Positions 49,733 to 61,529 of a stretch of 64,000 nucleotides of DNA are shown here, piece by piece. A model generated the notes under the pieces. That model saw only the letters and a program-made list of their open reading frames with translations, was not told the origin of the DNA and ran no database searches. The stretch is taken from contig CM074858.1 in NCBI GenBank assembly GCA_037501455.1, forward strand, positions 12,574,501-12,638,500. Direction: 5' to 3'. Each line of letters starts with the position of its first letter. Position 1 is the first letter of the stretch. This stretch comes from Lantana camara. Taxonomy: Eukaryota > Streptophyta > Magnoliopsida > Lamiales > Verbenaceae. The position numbers were made by a program, and so were the translations under genes.

Positions 49733-51613
49733 TGTTAGGAATAGTGCCCTGAAAGCCCATATAATAGTCCGCTTTAGTACTTTCCTTTTGTAAATCACAG
49801 ACAATCTTTGAATAATACGAATTGAGGCAACACTTCTTTATATGCTCTTGTCTGATTGTATGTTTACTTTAGCTGGGCATGTATTAGAACTCCTCTAATC
49901 AATATGACTTATAGGACTCAACCATTTAGGCGAAATGGTTCATGAGACGAGCCCTATGTCACATAAGTCATGATTAGAAATCACTCCAAGCCGATGAGTC
50001 CTAAAGACAGTGGGAGTGTTAACTTGACTCGTTCGAGGCTTGCTCGTGTGATCACGCCTTTAAGAAGGACCACCTTGTTTCATGGGGTGCAAAGTGTATT
50101 GTTGATACGTGCGTGATACATGGGGGTGTTTGCTTATTCTAAGTAAGTACACTGAGCTGTCCCGTATGAGAAGATTCCTAAATGGGAAAGGAAGTTTCTA
50201 TTTCTGGAAATAGAAACTTCAAGATTAGAAAATATCTCACGAGTCATTGATGTGATTAAGTGATCCTTAGACTTGAGATTCCATTGATACTTTATGGGCT
50301 AACTCTGTAGTCTTAGGTATAAGTTTTAAAGGGTACTGTCGCCTTAGACAACTAATTCAAGGCTTATGCTGGGATTGCACAAGTGTCATATGAAGGTATA
50401 TGAGAATTGATAAAGGACCTACACTTGCATAAGCAAGTTGATCTCTTATTGTGTAAGTCATTCATATGCCATCTAGGAGTCCTTGGCCAAGGCAGTGGAT
50501 CAAGACATTAAGAAATGAGTTTCTTGGATTGAGATCAAATGGATATGAAATGCACTTAACTTTAAGATCAAGATTATTAGGGTTCTAATTATTCCCTTAC
50601 CCTAGATCTTGATTGAGAGATGGGACGTAGGAGGATTGTATCTCACATATGTCGATGACTTAAAGGTTCTTTCAAATTGTGACATTCTTATTCAGCTAGG
50701 GGTCATACACCTATTGCTAGACTATGGTCATATGATCTGTGGACTAATTAATTAATTGGAAATTAATTAATTAGGATCACTGCTAATTGAATGAAGAACC
50801 TAGAGGGTCACACACAACAACTCGGTCACGTAGGTTAAGGTTTGAATTGATTAAACGAGTTGATCGAACCATTAAGAGAATGGTGGGGCCGACACGTGTG
50901 AATCACACTTGTGGAACGTGTGGATGACACGTGTCCCTGTTACGTGTATATATGTGTATATATTAAATAATTAATGTGTTAATTATTTAATGGACTTTAA
51001 TTTAATTATGAATTAATATTGAAGTTCTAATTTGGAGAAATAAAGTCTAATAAATAATTAATTATTAGTCTTCAAGTTATTTATTATTTAATAAATAAAG
51101 TAAAATAAAATATCTAAGAGAGTTAGATATTATTCTTGCTTGACAAGTTGGTCAAAGTAGGAGTCTTTCTCTCCAAGTAAGAAATCCCTTACCGAAAGGG
51201 TTTAGGAAACCCTTGCCCAACAAGCAAAAGGGTTCGAACCCCTTGTGCTATATATATGTGGGGTTCGAACCCCATAAGGGGATGATAGCAAAATCTCCTT
51301 CTCCAAATATTATGCACTAAAACCTAGAGCCTAAACACCAAATATAGAACTAGCATCCTCCCTATTCGGATCATGGTCGCGGTTGGTGGACTAATTCTCT
51401 AGAGGCTACTATCGTGAAGTCTTGAAAGATTCGAAGGAGCTTTTGGGGATCAATGAAGAGCGTTCTTAGGCTGCTAGAACGTGTCAAGAAAGCTACTATC
51501 TAAGTGAGTTTCTTGATCTCTACGAATTTGGGAATAGGAATTGCAAGATTCGTTTCTATCTTTTGGGAAAAAAATTTTAATTTCCGTTACGTTTCTGTCC
51601 CGTTTTCCCAACA
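49733..51613 (+). mobile_element. Solo copia LTR C (1.88 kb) inside the 24-bp array
   Basis: It starts TGTTAGGAATAGTGCCC and ends CCGTTTTCCCAACA, flanked by cccat (49728-49732) and cccct (51614-51618), a one-mismatch duplication. TATATATATG (51249-51258) lies between gggttcgaaccc (51230-51241) and ggggttcgaacccc (51260-51273). No internal domain is present. Confidence 0.9.
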
Positions 51614-51769
51614 CCCCTCGTTTTCAACATCAGGGATCCTCTCGATTTCAACATCGGGGTTTCCCTCATTTTCAACATGAGGGTTCCTCTCGATCTCCAC
51701 ATAGGGGTTACCCTCGTTTTCAACATGAGGGATCCCCTCGATTTCGACATCAGGGATCCCCTCGTTTTC
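51614..51769. repeat. 24-bp tandem array, right part (about 6 copies)
   Basis: This continues the array of 48641-49732 after the solo copia LTR, with the same unit and phase. It is cut off at 51770 by the start of a gypsy LTR. Confidence 0.9.
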
Positions 51770-52420
51770 TGTAACATCCCGACCGTTCGGATTTCCAGGT
51801 ACGTCGTAACGAGAGTGTTATATGCCCATTTAAATTATTTAATTATGGAATTAAGTGTTGTTTTAATGATTATGTGATTATTTGAAATTATTTGTTTAAC
51901 TTATAACTTGATTTTTAAACATTTATGTTTACGTGCCTTGGAATTTGCTCCATATGTGTCCGAATTTAATTTTGATTTTTGCAAATTTTTGGTACGTGTA
52001 AATTACGTAAGTTATGAACTTGGTTAGATGCTCGTTTTATGTTTTGGAATTTGTTTGGCTTGTCTTTTGATTTTTAGTTTGGGAGACGGGACCTAAAGGG
52101 GGCTAAAGGGTATTTAGCGCACCTTGGGTTCCGGGCACCGTAAATTGAGCTCGGGAATTTCGATTTGAATTCCATCACCTCCGTTGAACTCGTATCGATG
52201 ACTTGGGTTCAATAAACCTAGCCTCATATTTTTCTAAACCCATTTGGACCTCCGAATTTTGACCGAAACGAGCCTCGCGTGCAATTTCGACCCTTAATCA
52301 CTCATTTAGCCATAACCTAATCTATCCTTGGTCAAATTAAGCAAGAATTGGCCCCACACTCTCCCAACATAACCCCCTTTCAGCCAATTGCCTCCCATTT
52401 CATCCCACATTGAAGGAAAC

Positions 52421-54351
52421 TGTTGGAAAACACGAATCAGAAAGCAGCGGAAATTTAAAAAAATTTTCCAACAAAAGGATCTTGGACTCGCAATCGTGTA
52501 TCCAAATTCGTAGAGATAAGAAACTTACTTTTCTTTTATTCTTTCTTGAAGCGTTTCAAGCCGCCCAAGAACGCTCTTCTCGCGACTTGATCCCCTCTCC
52601 TTGGTAAAGCCCGAATCTTCAAACTTCTAACTTGAAGCTCTCTAGAGATAGTCCACCAACTTGACTACAATCTAACTAGTAAGGATGCTAGTTCTCTAGT
52701 TAGTGTTTAGGGCTTAACCTAGGGTTTAATTTATCTTGGAGAAAGGATGGTGTTCAACACATGAACCAAAAGAAAATCATCAATTCGCTCTAAGGGGAGC
52801 TCGAGCTCCCCTATTTATAAAAGGGGGAGGACCGAAAATCCCTAGTCCTTGTGGGCTAGGGTTTTGGTCTCTCTCCCCTATTACTTGATCATCAAGTAAT
52901 TTTGACTTTGACTTTGAATTCAAATTCAAATCAACTTTCAAGAGAGCTAAAAATATCCAAACTATTTTTGGATAATTTTATACTTTATTTATTTAAAATA
53001 AATAACTTATTTTATCTAATTAATTAACTAGATTATTTTTCTCCAAAATAAGACTTTCTTTTTAATTCAAAATTAAACCAAAGTCTATTAAATAATTAAC
53101 ACCTTTAATTATTTAATACATATATATACAATATATATATTTACACGTGTGGGACACGTGTTACAAGGACACGTGTCACTCACGTGACCCACACGTGTGG
53201 TTTCACACGTGTGGAACCCTCTTGGCCCGATTAACTCGTTTAATCATTTTAAAGCCTCAACTCATATAACCAAGTTATTGTGTGTGACCCTCTAGGTTCT
53301 CAATTCAATTAGCAGTGACCCTAATTAATTAATTAATTAATTAATTAATCAGTCCACAGATTAAACGACCATAGTCTAGCAACAGGTGTTTAACCCCTAG
53401 CTGAATTGGAATGTTCGGATTCGACAGAACCTTTAAGTCATTGATTCATGTGAGATACAATCCTCCTACTTACTATCTCTCAACCATGATCTAGGGTAAG
53501 GGAATAATCAGAACCCTAATAATCCGGTCTTAAAGCTAAGTGCATTTCATATCCATTTGATTTCAATCCAAGAAACTTTTCTTGATGTCTTGATCTACTG
53601 CCTTGGCCAAGGACTCCATATGGCATATGAATGACTTACACAATAAGAGATCACCTTGCAAATGCAAGTGTAGGTCCTTTCTTGATTCTCATTCACTTTC
53701 ATGAATCACTTGTGCAGCCCCAGCATAAGCCTTGAATCAGTTGTCTAAGGCGACACCCTTTAAAGCTTATACCTAAGACTACAGAGTTAACTCATAAAGT
53801 GACAAGGAACCTCAAGTCTTAAGGATCAATTAATCACATCAATGACTCGTGAGATATTTCCTAATCTGGAAGTTTCTATTTCCTGAAATAGAAACTTCCT
53901 TTCCCATTTACGAATCTTCTCACACGGGGTACCTCAGTGAGCTTACTTTTAGCACCCTCATGTATCACGCACGTATCAACTATACACTTTGCACCTCCAT
54001 GAAACAAGGTGGTCCTTCTTAAGGGCGTGATCCCACAAGCAAGCCTTAGAGGAGTCAGGTTGACACTCCCACTGTCGGTAGGACTCATCGGCTTGGAGTA
54101 TTTTACTAATCATGACTTATGTGATATAGGGCTCGTTTCATGAACCATTTCACCTAAATGGTAGAGTCCTAAAGTCATCAGGATTAGGGGAGTTCTCATA
54201 CATGCATAGACAAAGTAAACGCATACCAAACAAGAGCATATAAAGAAGTGTTACCTCAATTCGTTATTTCATTCAAAGATTATCTGTGATTACAATAAGG
54301 AAAAGCACAAAGCGGATATACAATCGGCTTTCTAGGGCACTATTCCTAACA
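52421..54351 (-). repeat. 3' LTR of the 10.4-kb copia element
   Basis: This 1931-bp repeat, read on the minus strand, begins TGTTAGGAATAGTGCCC and ends TGTTTTCCAACA. A TATA box (tatttataaaa, just after 52811) abuts the 18-bp perfect palindrome ggggagctcgagctcccc at 52794-52811. Confidence 0.93.
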
Positions 54352-54363
54352 ATCTCCCACTTG
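54352..54363 (-). other. Polypurine tract of the 10.4-kb copia element
   Basis: CAAGTGGGAGAT on the minus strand lies directly before the 3' LTR. Confidence 0.8.
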
Positions 54364-54367
54364 CCCG

Positions 54368-57300
54368 TCAAAGCCATTCTAAAGCTACTCTAAGTCCCAT
54401 CTTCTGAAGATGACCTTGGAAAGCTTCTCGATTAAGGGGTTTAGTAAGTCGATCTGCCACGTTCTCTGCTGATGTGACCCTCACAATTTGCACATCTCCT
54501 CTTTTGATAATATCACGGATTAGGTGATACTTCCTCATAATGTGCTTGGTCCGTTGGTGAGATCTTGGTTCTCTTGCTTGAGCAACCGCCCCAGTGTTGT
54601 CACAAAACACAGAAATGGGGTCTTTCATGCTAGGAACAACATTCAACTCTTGAATGAAGTTTCTAATCCAAACACATTCCTTAGCTGCATCATTTGCAGC
54701 TAAGTATTTGGCCTCAGTGGTCGAATCTGCAGTGGTCGTTTGCTTGGAACTCTTCCAACTCACTGCTCCGCCGTTTAGGCAGAAAATGTATCCTGATATT
54801 GACTTAAAATCATCTAAGTCAGATGCAAAGCTTGCATCGCAGTATCCTTCGACAGTAAGATCTTTCTGACCTCCGTAAACTAAGAATAAATCTTTAGTAC
54901 TTTTCAAGTACTTAAGAATATTCTTCACGGCAGCCCTGTGACCATCTCCAGGGTCAGATTGGAAACGACTTGTCACACTAAGTGCATAAGCCACATCCGG
55001 TCGAGTACATAACATTGCATACATTATGCTACCTATTGCTGATGCATAAGGTGTATGAGTCATTCTTTCCTTCTCAAGGCTAGTCTTAGGACACATCTTC
55101 TTAGAAAGACATGTTCCTACACTCATAGGAAGGTTCTTAACCTTTGCTGACTCCATATTGAATCTCTTCAATACTTTGTCAATGTACATCGACTGTGATA
55201 GTCCTATTAACCTTTTAGATCTATCTCGATAGATTTTAATTCCAAGGATAAAGGACGCATCACCAAGATCTTTCATCTCGAATTGGTTTGATAACCATAA
55301 CTTAGTCACTTTCATGTCATCCTTCGAATTCCCAATAAGAAGGATGTCATCAACATAAAGTACTAAGAGTTGCACTGAGGTCTCCAACTCCTTTCTATAC
55401 ACACATGGTTCATTCAAATTTTGAATGAAGCCAAACGCTTTGACTGATTCATCAAATCGAATGTTCCAATTCCTAGAAGCCTGTTTCAATCCATAGATTG
55501 ATCTTTGGAGTTTGCAAACCTTTTGCTCACTCCCACTGAATGTGAAACCTATGGGTTGCTCCATATAAATGTCTTTATCAATGTCACCATTGAGAAAGGC
55601 AGTTTTTACATCCATTTGCCATATCTCGTAGTCATAATACGCAGCAATGGCAAGCATGATCCGAATAGACTTTTGCATTGCAACTGGTGAAAAGGTTTCA
55701 TCAAAGTCCACGATGGGTCTTTGAGTGAATCCTTTTGCAACCAGTCTTGCTTTGTAGGCTGCAATGTTTCCATCAACTCCAAGCTTTCTCTTAAAGATCC
55801 ATTTGCAACCTATGGGTTTGACCCCATCAGGCAAATCTACCAAGGTCCAAACTTGGTTGGAGTTCATGGAGTCCATTTCGGATTTTATGGCTTCTATCCA
55901 CTGTTCAGAGTCAGAATCTGAAAGTGCCTCCTCATATGTTAAAGGATCATTATCCTTTTGAGAGATTTCATGGAAGAATCCATACCATCTCTCGGGCTGT
56001 CTAGGAGTGCGTTCAGAACGCCTTAGAGGAGGATTTACGTGTGTATCGAAATTCGTGATTAGTTGTTGTTGATCAGTAGGGGACGTCTCTTCAGTGGGTG
56101 GCGTGGGCTCACTTTGTACTTCCTCTAATTCTATGATCTTCCCTTTCTTTTCTTTAAGGAACGGTTCCTCAAGAAAAGTGGCATTTCTGGAAATAAACAC
56201 TTTTGGCTCAGATTGATCATAGAAGTAGTATCCTATGGATTCCTTAGGATAACCTACAAAGTAGCATAAGTTAGAACGAGATTCTAACTTTTCTCCCACT
56301 GTCCTGTTCACATAAGCAGGACAACCCCAAACTCTTAAGTAAGAATAACTAGGGATTTTACCATGCCACATTTCATAGGGCGTTTTAGGGACTGACTTAG
56401 AGGGAACTAGATTCAAAATCTTTGCTGCACTTTCTAGGGCATAACCCCAGAAAGAAGGTGGTAAGTCAGTGAAACTCATCATGGAACGAACCATATCAAG
56501 TAAGGTTCGATTCATTCTCTCAGAAACTCCATTAAGCTGAGGAGTTCCCGGAGGAGTCCACTGAGAGATAATCTCATTATCTTTGAGATGATTAAGGAAT
56601 TCTTCACTAAGATACTCGCCTCCTCGATCAAATCGAAGTGCTTTGATCTTGTGACCAGTTTGGTTCTCAACCTCCTTTCGAAATTCTAAGAATTTCTCAA
56701 AAGCTTCAGATTTATACTTCATTAAGTATACATAACCATACCGACTAAAGTCATCAGTAAAGATTATGAAATACTGATGATTGTTTCTAGTGCTTACACT
56801 AAGCGGTCCACAAACATCAGTATGGATCAAATCCAAAACCTTAGTGGCACGTTCCACAGTTCCTTTAAAAGGAACTTTGGACATTTTTCCTTTGAGACAA
56901 GATTCCCAAGAAGTTAACTCTTTAAGATCATTTTCAGAGAATGATCCTAAAGTGTTTATCTTGCTAATTCTGTTCTTGGAAATGTGTCCTAATCTAGCGT
57001 GCCATAAGGGAGCTGAAACTTTGTCATCTCTCTTACGTTTAGTTTCTCGTTATATATTCATAATATTGATATTCTGAGTTAGATAAAGTCCATTACTTAG
57101 AGTAACGATGTGAACGGAAGAGTTGTTCCGTTTGATAAAGTATTTACCATTCTTAATATAAGTTTCATAACCTTCACAATCTAAAATTGAAACTGAAATT
57201 ATATTACGAATAATGCTCGATACATAAATGACTTTATTTAAGACTAACTCAAAACTACCTAAATCTAATCTAATTGTGCCTAAAGCTTGAGCTTCAACAT

Positions 57301-58270
57301 TTGAGCCATCGCTGATCTTCAAGACACATTCTCCTTCTTTGAGTTGTTGGATTTCACTTAGCATTTGTACATCATTAAAGATTTGAGTTCCACAACCGGT
57401 ATCAAGTACCCAAGAACTAGAATTAATAGAAAGATTTACTTCAACGAGAAAGATACCTTTCTTTAGAGTAACCTTGTACTCTGGGCAGTTTCTCCTCCAA
57501 TGTCCCGCTTTGCCACAATGGAAGCAAACATCCTCTTTCTGATCACGCTTCTTCTTTTGGGTCTTCCCCTTCGAAACGCCACCAGTGGGCCTAAGGGGTT
57601 TCTTCTTCTTCTTTTGGGCTTTCTTACCCTAACCTTTAGAAGGCCCAGAAGAGGAAGATGGAGCATTCACCATCAAAACCTTATTGTCCTTCTTGATCGT
57701 GCTTTCAGCAGTCACAAGCTGACTAATCAGCTCAGCTACAGTAGCACCAGCATGATTCATGTTGAAATTAAGGACAAATGGGTTGAATGATGGTGGGAGC
57801 GAAGCTAGCAACAAATCCACTGAAAGCTCATCTTTCAGTGGCATGTCCATGGAGGCAAGTTTCTCAGTAAGGGCGAGAAACTTGAGTCTATATTCATGGA
57901 CACTTGAACCTTCCCTCATTCTCAAGTGGAACAATTCCTTTGAAGTGTTATACCTTGTAACACATTCATGATGGCGGTAAAGTTACTCTAAGTGGTCGTA
58001 AATCTCCCAAGCGAATTCCATGGCCTCATGTTGCCTTTGCAAGTCCGGAGACATGTTAGCCAACATAAGGCAACGGGCTTGGAGATTATCATCCTTCCAC
58101 TTCTGAATCGCGTCCCGCTCGGCCCGAGTGGGAGCCTCCCCTTCGAAGAGAACATAAGTTCTCTTCTCAGAATCTAAAATGATTTTTAGATTCCTCAGCC
58201 AATCAGAATAGTTGGGACCAGTCAACTTGTTTGACTCGAGGATCGATACAAGAGGGTTTTTGGTTGCCAT
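54368..58270 (-). pseudogene. copia gag-pol polyprotein gene with three in-frame stops
   Basis: One frame runs from MATKNPLVSILESNKLTGPN (58270) to the stop at 54368, 1301 codons, interrupted by stops at 57983-57985, 57629-57631 and 57050-57052 and by no frameshift. Order of domains: gag with SDWLRNLKIILDSEK, a CCHC knuckle (CFHCGKAGHWRRNC), an aspartic protease with LDTG, the pre-integrase motif LWHARLGHIS, the integrase core (HTDVCGPL, TDDFSRYGYVYL, GVSERMNRTLLDMVRSM), reverse transcriptase with GYVYL-independent catalytic LYVDDILLIG, and RNase H (EGYCDASFASD). The last 838 codons are intact. The stops fall in gag, after gag and between protease and integrase. The product would form the particle and copy and integrate the element. 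Confidence 0.95.
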
Positions 58271-58476
58271 TTCAAAACACTTAGAGAATCACAGAATCTA
58301 CGACCTAAATGGTAAAACAGAGAACTAGTGAGCATGCTGAATTATAACGATATACAAAAGATAAGGTCTTTAATCTAATGTAGCTCCCACTGTTTTTTAA
58401 AGATCTATAATTCCCAAAGATCTAAGAGGAGCACGTTTCCCAATGAGTACTAAGATCCTAGGCATTTTACCTCGAA

Positions 58477-58796
58477 CCCACGACTCGCGGACATTCTAAA
58501 TAAAACCCTAGGTAGGTACAACTTACCAATTCTAACACCTTTAGAACTCTTAGTAATTGTTTTTGCATCACCTATCTTTCAATATGGACCCACGACTCGT
58601 GCGACATCCATATTTACTTAGGTGTTAAGCTAGACCCATCAATCATAAGATCATGACCAAAACTTAGTTCGAACGACCCACGACTCGCGGACATCGCCCT
58701 TGCCAAAATTGACCACGAAATATTGATCTTTTAAAAGGATCAATTAGGTAACTAAGAACTAATAAGCTCCACTAGCTGTCCCACGACTCGCGGACA
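58477..58796 (-). repeat. Four spaced copies of a 17-nt motif in the copia leader
   Basis: On the plus strand the motif reads CCCACGACTCGCGGACA and occurs at 58477, 58677 and 58780, with a variant at 58589 (cccacgactcgtgcgacat). Spacing between starts is 112, 88 and 103 nt and the DNA between copies is unrelated. It sits just upstream of gag. Confidence 0.8.
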
Positions 58797-59910
58797 ATAA
58801 TTAGTTTCACTTACTAAACTTAAAACCTATTGATGGAATACTAGGAATTTAATTCAAAATTTGCATCTTGAATTAAACACCTATTTATTCGAAATTAGCT
58901 TAATATTTAATGGGAATTTTCGAATTAACCGGAGAGTTGTCCGGTTCGACCTCACCAACATATATGTTATCCAATTTTATTAGTCTTGATTAATACAAGT
59001 ACACTTAAATGCATTTCAAACAAGCACATAAACAGATAACATGTCCTAGCATGATACTAACATGTAATGATCATGGGTTCTACCTATCTTATGCGTGATA
59101 TGTGGGAGCCACTCCACAATCACAAGTTCTAACATACATGCCACATAAACAGTTTAAATCACATAAGGGAAAGCGGTAACAAAATACGAGCCCTATCTAT
59201 ATTACATTTTTACAATTGAGATTCCCCTCCCTAACATTTTGAGGGGTCTTTACTTATGGCCTCCTTGTTACTTGAATGTGGTCCATCTTACTCCATGGGT
59301 GCATTGTCTCCAAAATGAAAATAAAACCTCCCCACCTATCTCTACCCTCAAATTACAATAAAAAGAAAAAGTCATAAAGTAATAAGGCTCAATCTTCATA
59401 TTGGCCTTAGACAATTACACGGGGCATACCCCGGCCTCAAAAACAGTAATATGGAAAGCCACAAAATAAATCACATAACAGTACGCACATAAGTGAGGCT
59501 CCAACCTCAATTGAAAAACGCAACTATAGGGCTCCAACCCAAATTTAAACCATTCATGTGCATAAATTAAAACCATACATAAGTCTAAACCCATGATCAC
59601 CTAACATGCTTTTGCGAGAATTTAAATTTACCCAATAAATTAAAATTCTCGTTTCAAGTCCTAATGACTTAAAACACGACGTGATGCGAGTCTTATTTAT
59701 AACAGTTTTCAATAAATCCCAAATTAACAAAAACAAATAAAATTCAAATTAATTTCTGAAAATTAATAATTTTATCAAAGATGTATTTTCCCAAAATATA
59801 AACCGTTTCAATTTCTCAAAAATCCCAATTTTAAATTTTATTCAAAAATTAAAATAAATATCCAAAATTTAAAATTTAAAATTTAAAATAAAAAATTGGG
59901 ATTGGATTGC

Positions 59911-60272
59911 ACGAAATACGAAAACACGGATTACGAAAAACGGGCCCCTTGCACGAAAAGGGTTGCGTCCCAGGCGTGCGCGCGCGCAAGTGCAACAGGC
60001 ACGCACGCCGCGCGCTCCTGCGAGCGACCCTTCTCGGCTGGATGGCGGGCGACCTGGGCGAGCAATCCCGCACGCCTTGCGGGATTCTCGCCCAGCCTGG
60101 GCAAGACGGTGTCGGCAGCCCTGGGCGCGCCCGGAACGCCTCCCGCGTGGTTGCGGGAGGGAGTAGGCGCTGGGGCCTGCGCGCGCCTAGGACAGGCGGG
60201 CGGCGGCGCGCGAAGGCATCGCGCGGGGTTTCGCGTGTTCGTAATCCAGGCTTTTCGTTTCGTATTTTCGTT
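59911..60272. other. GC-rich foldback island in the copia leader
   Basis: A GC-rich block (about 59945-60235) is bounded by imperfect inverted arms: acgaaatacgaaaacacgga and ggattacgaa on the left, their inverse on the right (60232-60272). Inside are shorter inverted words such as cccgcacgccttgcggg and tcccgcgtggttgcggga. Frames of about 145 codons cross it on both strands only because GC-rich DNA lacks stops. Confidence 0.6.
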
Positions 60273-60430
60273 CAAAAGAAAAACCAATCCAAGAAATCCA
60301 AAAACAGTTTATACAGTTTCAAATCTAAAATAGTTTTCTAAAACAATTACAAATACTCAATCGCATCAAGTCTAAAAATTTCTACCAAATTCAGTATAAT
60401 TGAGACGAATCAGAAACACGATTAACGAGG

Positions 60431-60444
60431 TGACTCTGATACCA
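60431..60444 (-). other. Primer-binding site, initiator Met tRNA type
   Basis: On the minus strand TGGTATCAGAGTCA starts two bases after the 5' LTR end. It matches the plant copia initiator-Met primer site. Confidence 0.88.
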
Positions 60445-61135
60445 CTTGTTGGAAAACACGAATCAGAAAGCAGCGGAAATTTAAAAAAAATTTCCAACAA
60501 AAGGACCTTGGACTCGCAATCGTGTATCCAAATTCGTAGAGATAAGAAACTTACTTTTCTTTTATTCTTTCTTGAAGCGTTTCAAGCCACCCAAGAACGC
60601 TCTTCTCGCGGCTTGATCCCCTCTCCTTAGTAAAGCCTGAATCTTCAAACTTCTAACTTGAAGCTCTCTAGAGATAGTCCACCAACTTGACTACAATCTT
60701 ACTAGTAAGGATGCTAGTTCTCTAGTTAGTGTTTAGGCTTAACCTAGGGTTTAATTTATCTTGGAGAAAGGATGGTGTTCAACACATGAACCAAAAGAAA
60801 ATCATCAATTCGCTCTAAGGGGAGCTCGAGCTCCCCTATTTATAAAAGGGGGAGGACCGAAAATCCCTAGTCCTTGTGGGCTAGGGTTTTTGGTCCCTCT
60901 CTCCTATTACTTGATCATCAAGTAATTTTGACTTTGACTTTGAATTCAAATTCAAATCAACTTTCAAGACAGCTAAAAATATCCAAACTATTTTTGGATA
61001 ATTTTATACTTCATTTATTTAAAAAAAATAACTTATTTTATCTAATTAATTAATTCATAATTAATTAACTAGATTATTTTTCTCCAAAATAAGACTTTCT
61101 TTTTAATTCAAAATTAAATCAAAGTCCATTAAATA

Positions 61136-61529
61136 AGGGGTCTTTTTTAAAAAGTACCTAAAAGTTGAAAAAATTTGCTTTAACTCCCCATTTTTAAAAA
61201 AATTTCTCTTTGCTCCCTAGATGACAAGCCAAATTTGCTTTAACTCCCCATTTTTTTTGAAGGTTGTATTAAAACTCAAGAATCTCGTACCCGAACCCCG
61301 AAATCACGTACTTAAATGCCCAAATGATGTATTTGCCCCCAAATACATCATTTGGGCATTTAAGTACGTGATTTCGGGATTCGGGTACGAGATTCTTGAG
61401 TTTTAATACAACCATGGGGAGTTAAAGCAAATTTGGCCTGTCATCTAGGGAGCAAAGAGGAACTTTTTTAAAAATGGGGAGTTAAAGCAAATTTGAGTTC
61501 TCATTTGGGGATTTTTTGGGAATTTCCCG
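61136..61529. mobile_element. Foldback MITE, 394 bp, with a near-perfect hairpin
   Basis: The duplication attaaata is exact (61128-61135 and 61530-61537), and the element is absent from the other LTR. The core arms 61262-61334 and 61341-61413 (73 nt each) are inverse with one mismatch and a 6-nt loop. Weaker pairing extends outward through the ttaactcccc/ggggagttaa arms nearly to the ends. No coding capacity. Confidence 0.88.

Larger units (their letters stand above)
58271..60430 (-). other. Long 5' leader of the copia element
   Basis: About 2.2 kb lie between the primer-binding site and the gag start. No conserved protein is seen. The leader holds four spaced copies of a 17-nt motif (58477-58796) and a GC-rich foldback island (59911-60272). 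The rest is AT-rich. Confidence 0.7.

Noticed and set aside
48555..49752. Many overlapping frames on both strands with octapeptide repeats, looking like a repeat protein
   Set aside because: They are a by-product of a 24-bp tandem unit without stops. 25-bp units shift the frame often, and there is no start, splice or domain support.
48641..51769. CRISPR-like array
   Set aside because: Repeats are contiguous with no unique spacers, and the context is a plant retrotransposon.
53876..54088. 70-codon minus-strand frame, repeated at 62342-62533
   Set aside because: Both copies lie in the paired copia LTRs. The frame is not conserved as coding sequence in LTRs A to C.
59896..60341. 145-codon frames in GC-rich DNA
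   Set aside because: Frames are open on both strands because GC-rich DNA has few stops. There is no conserved motif, and the block is inside a copia leader.
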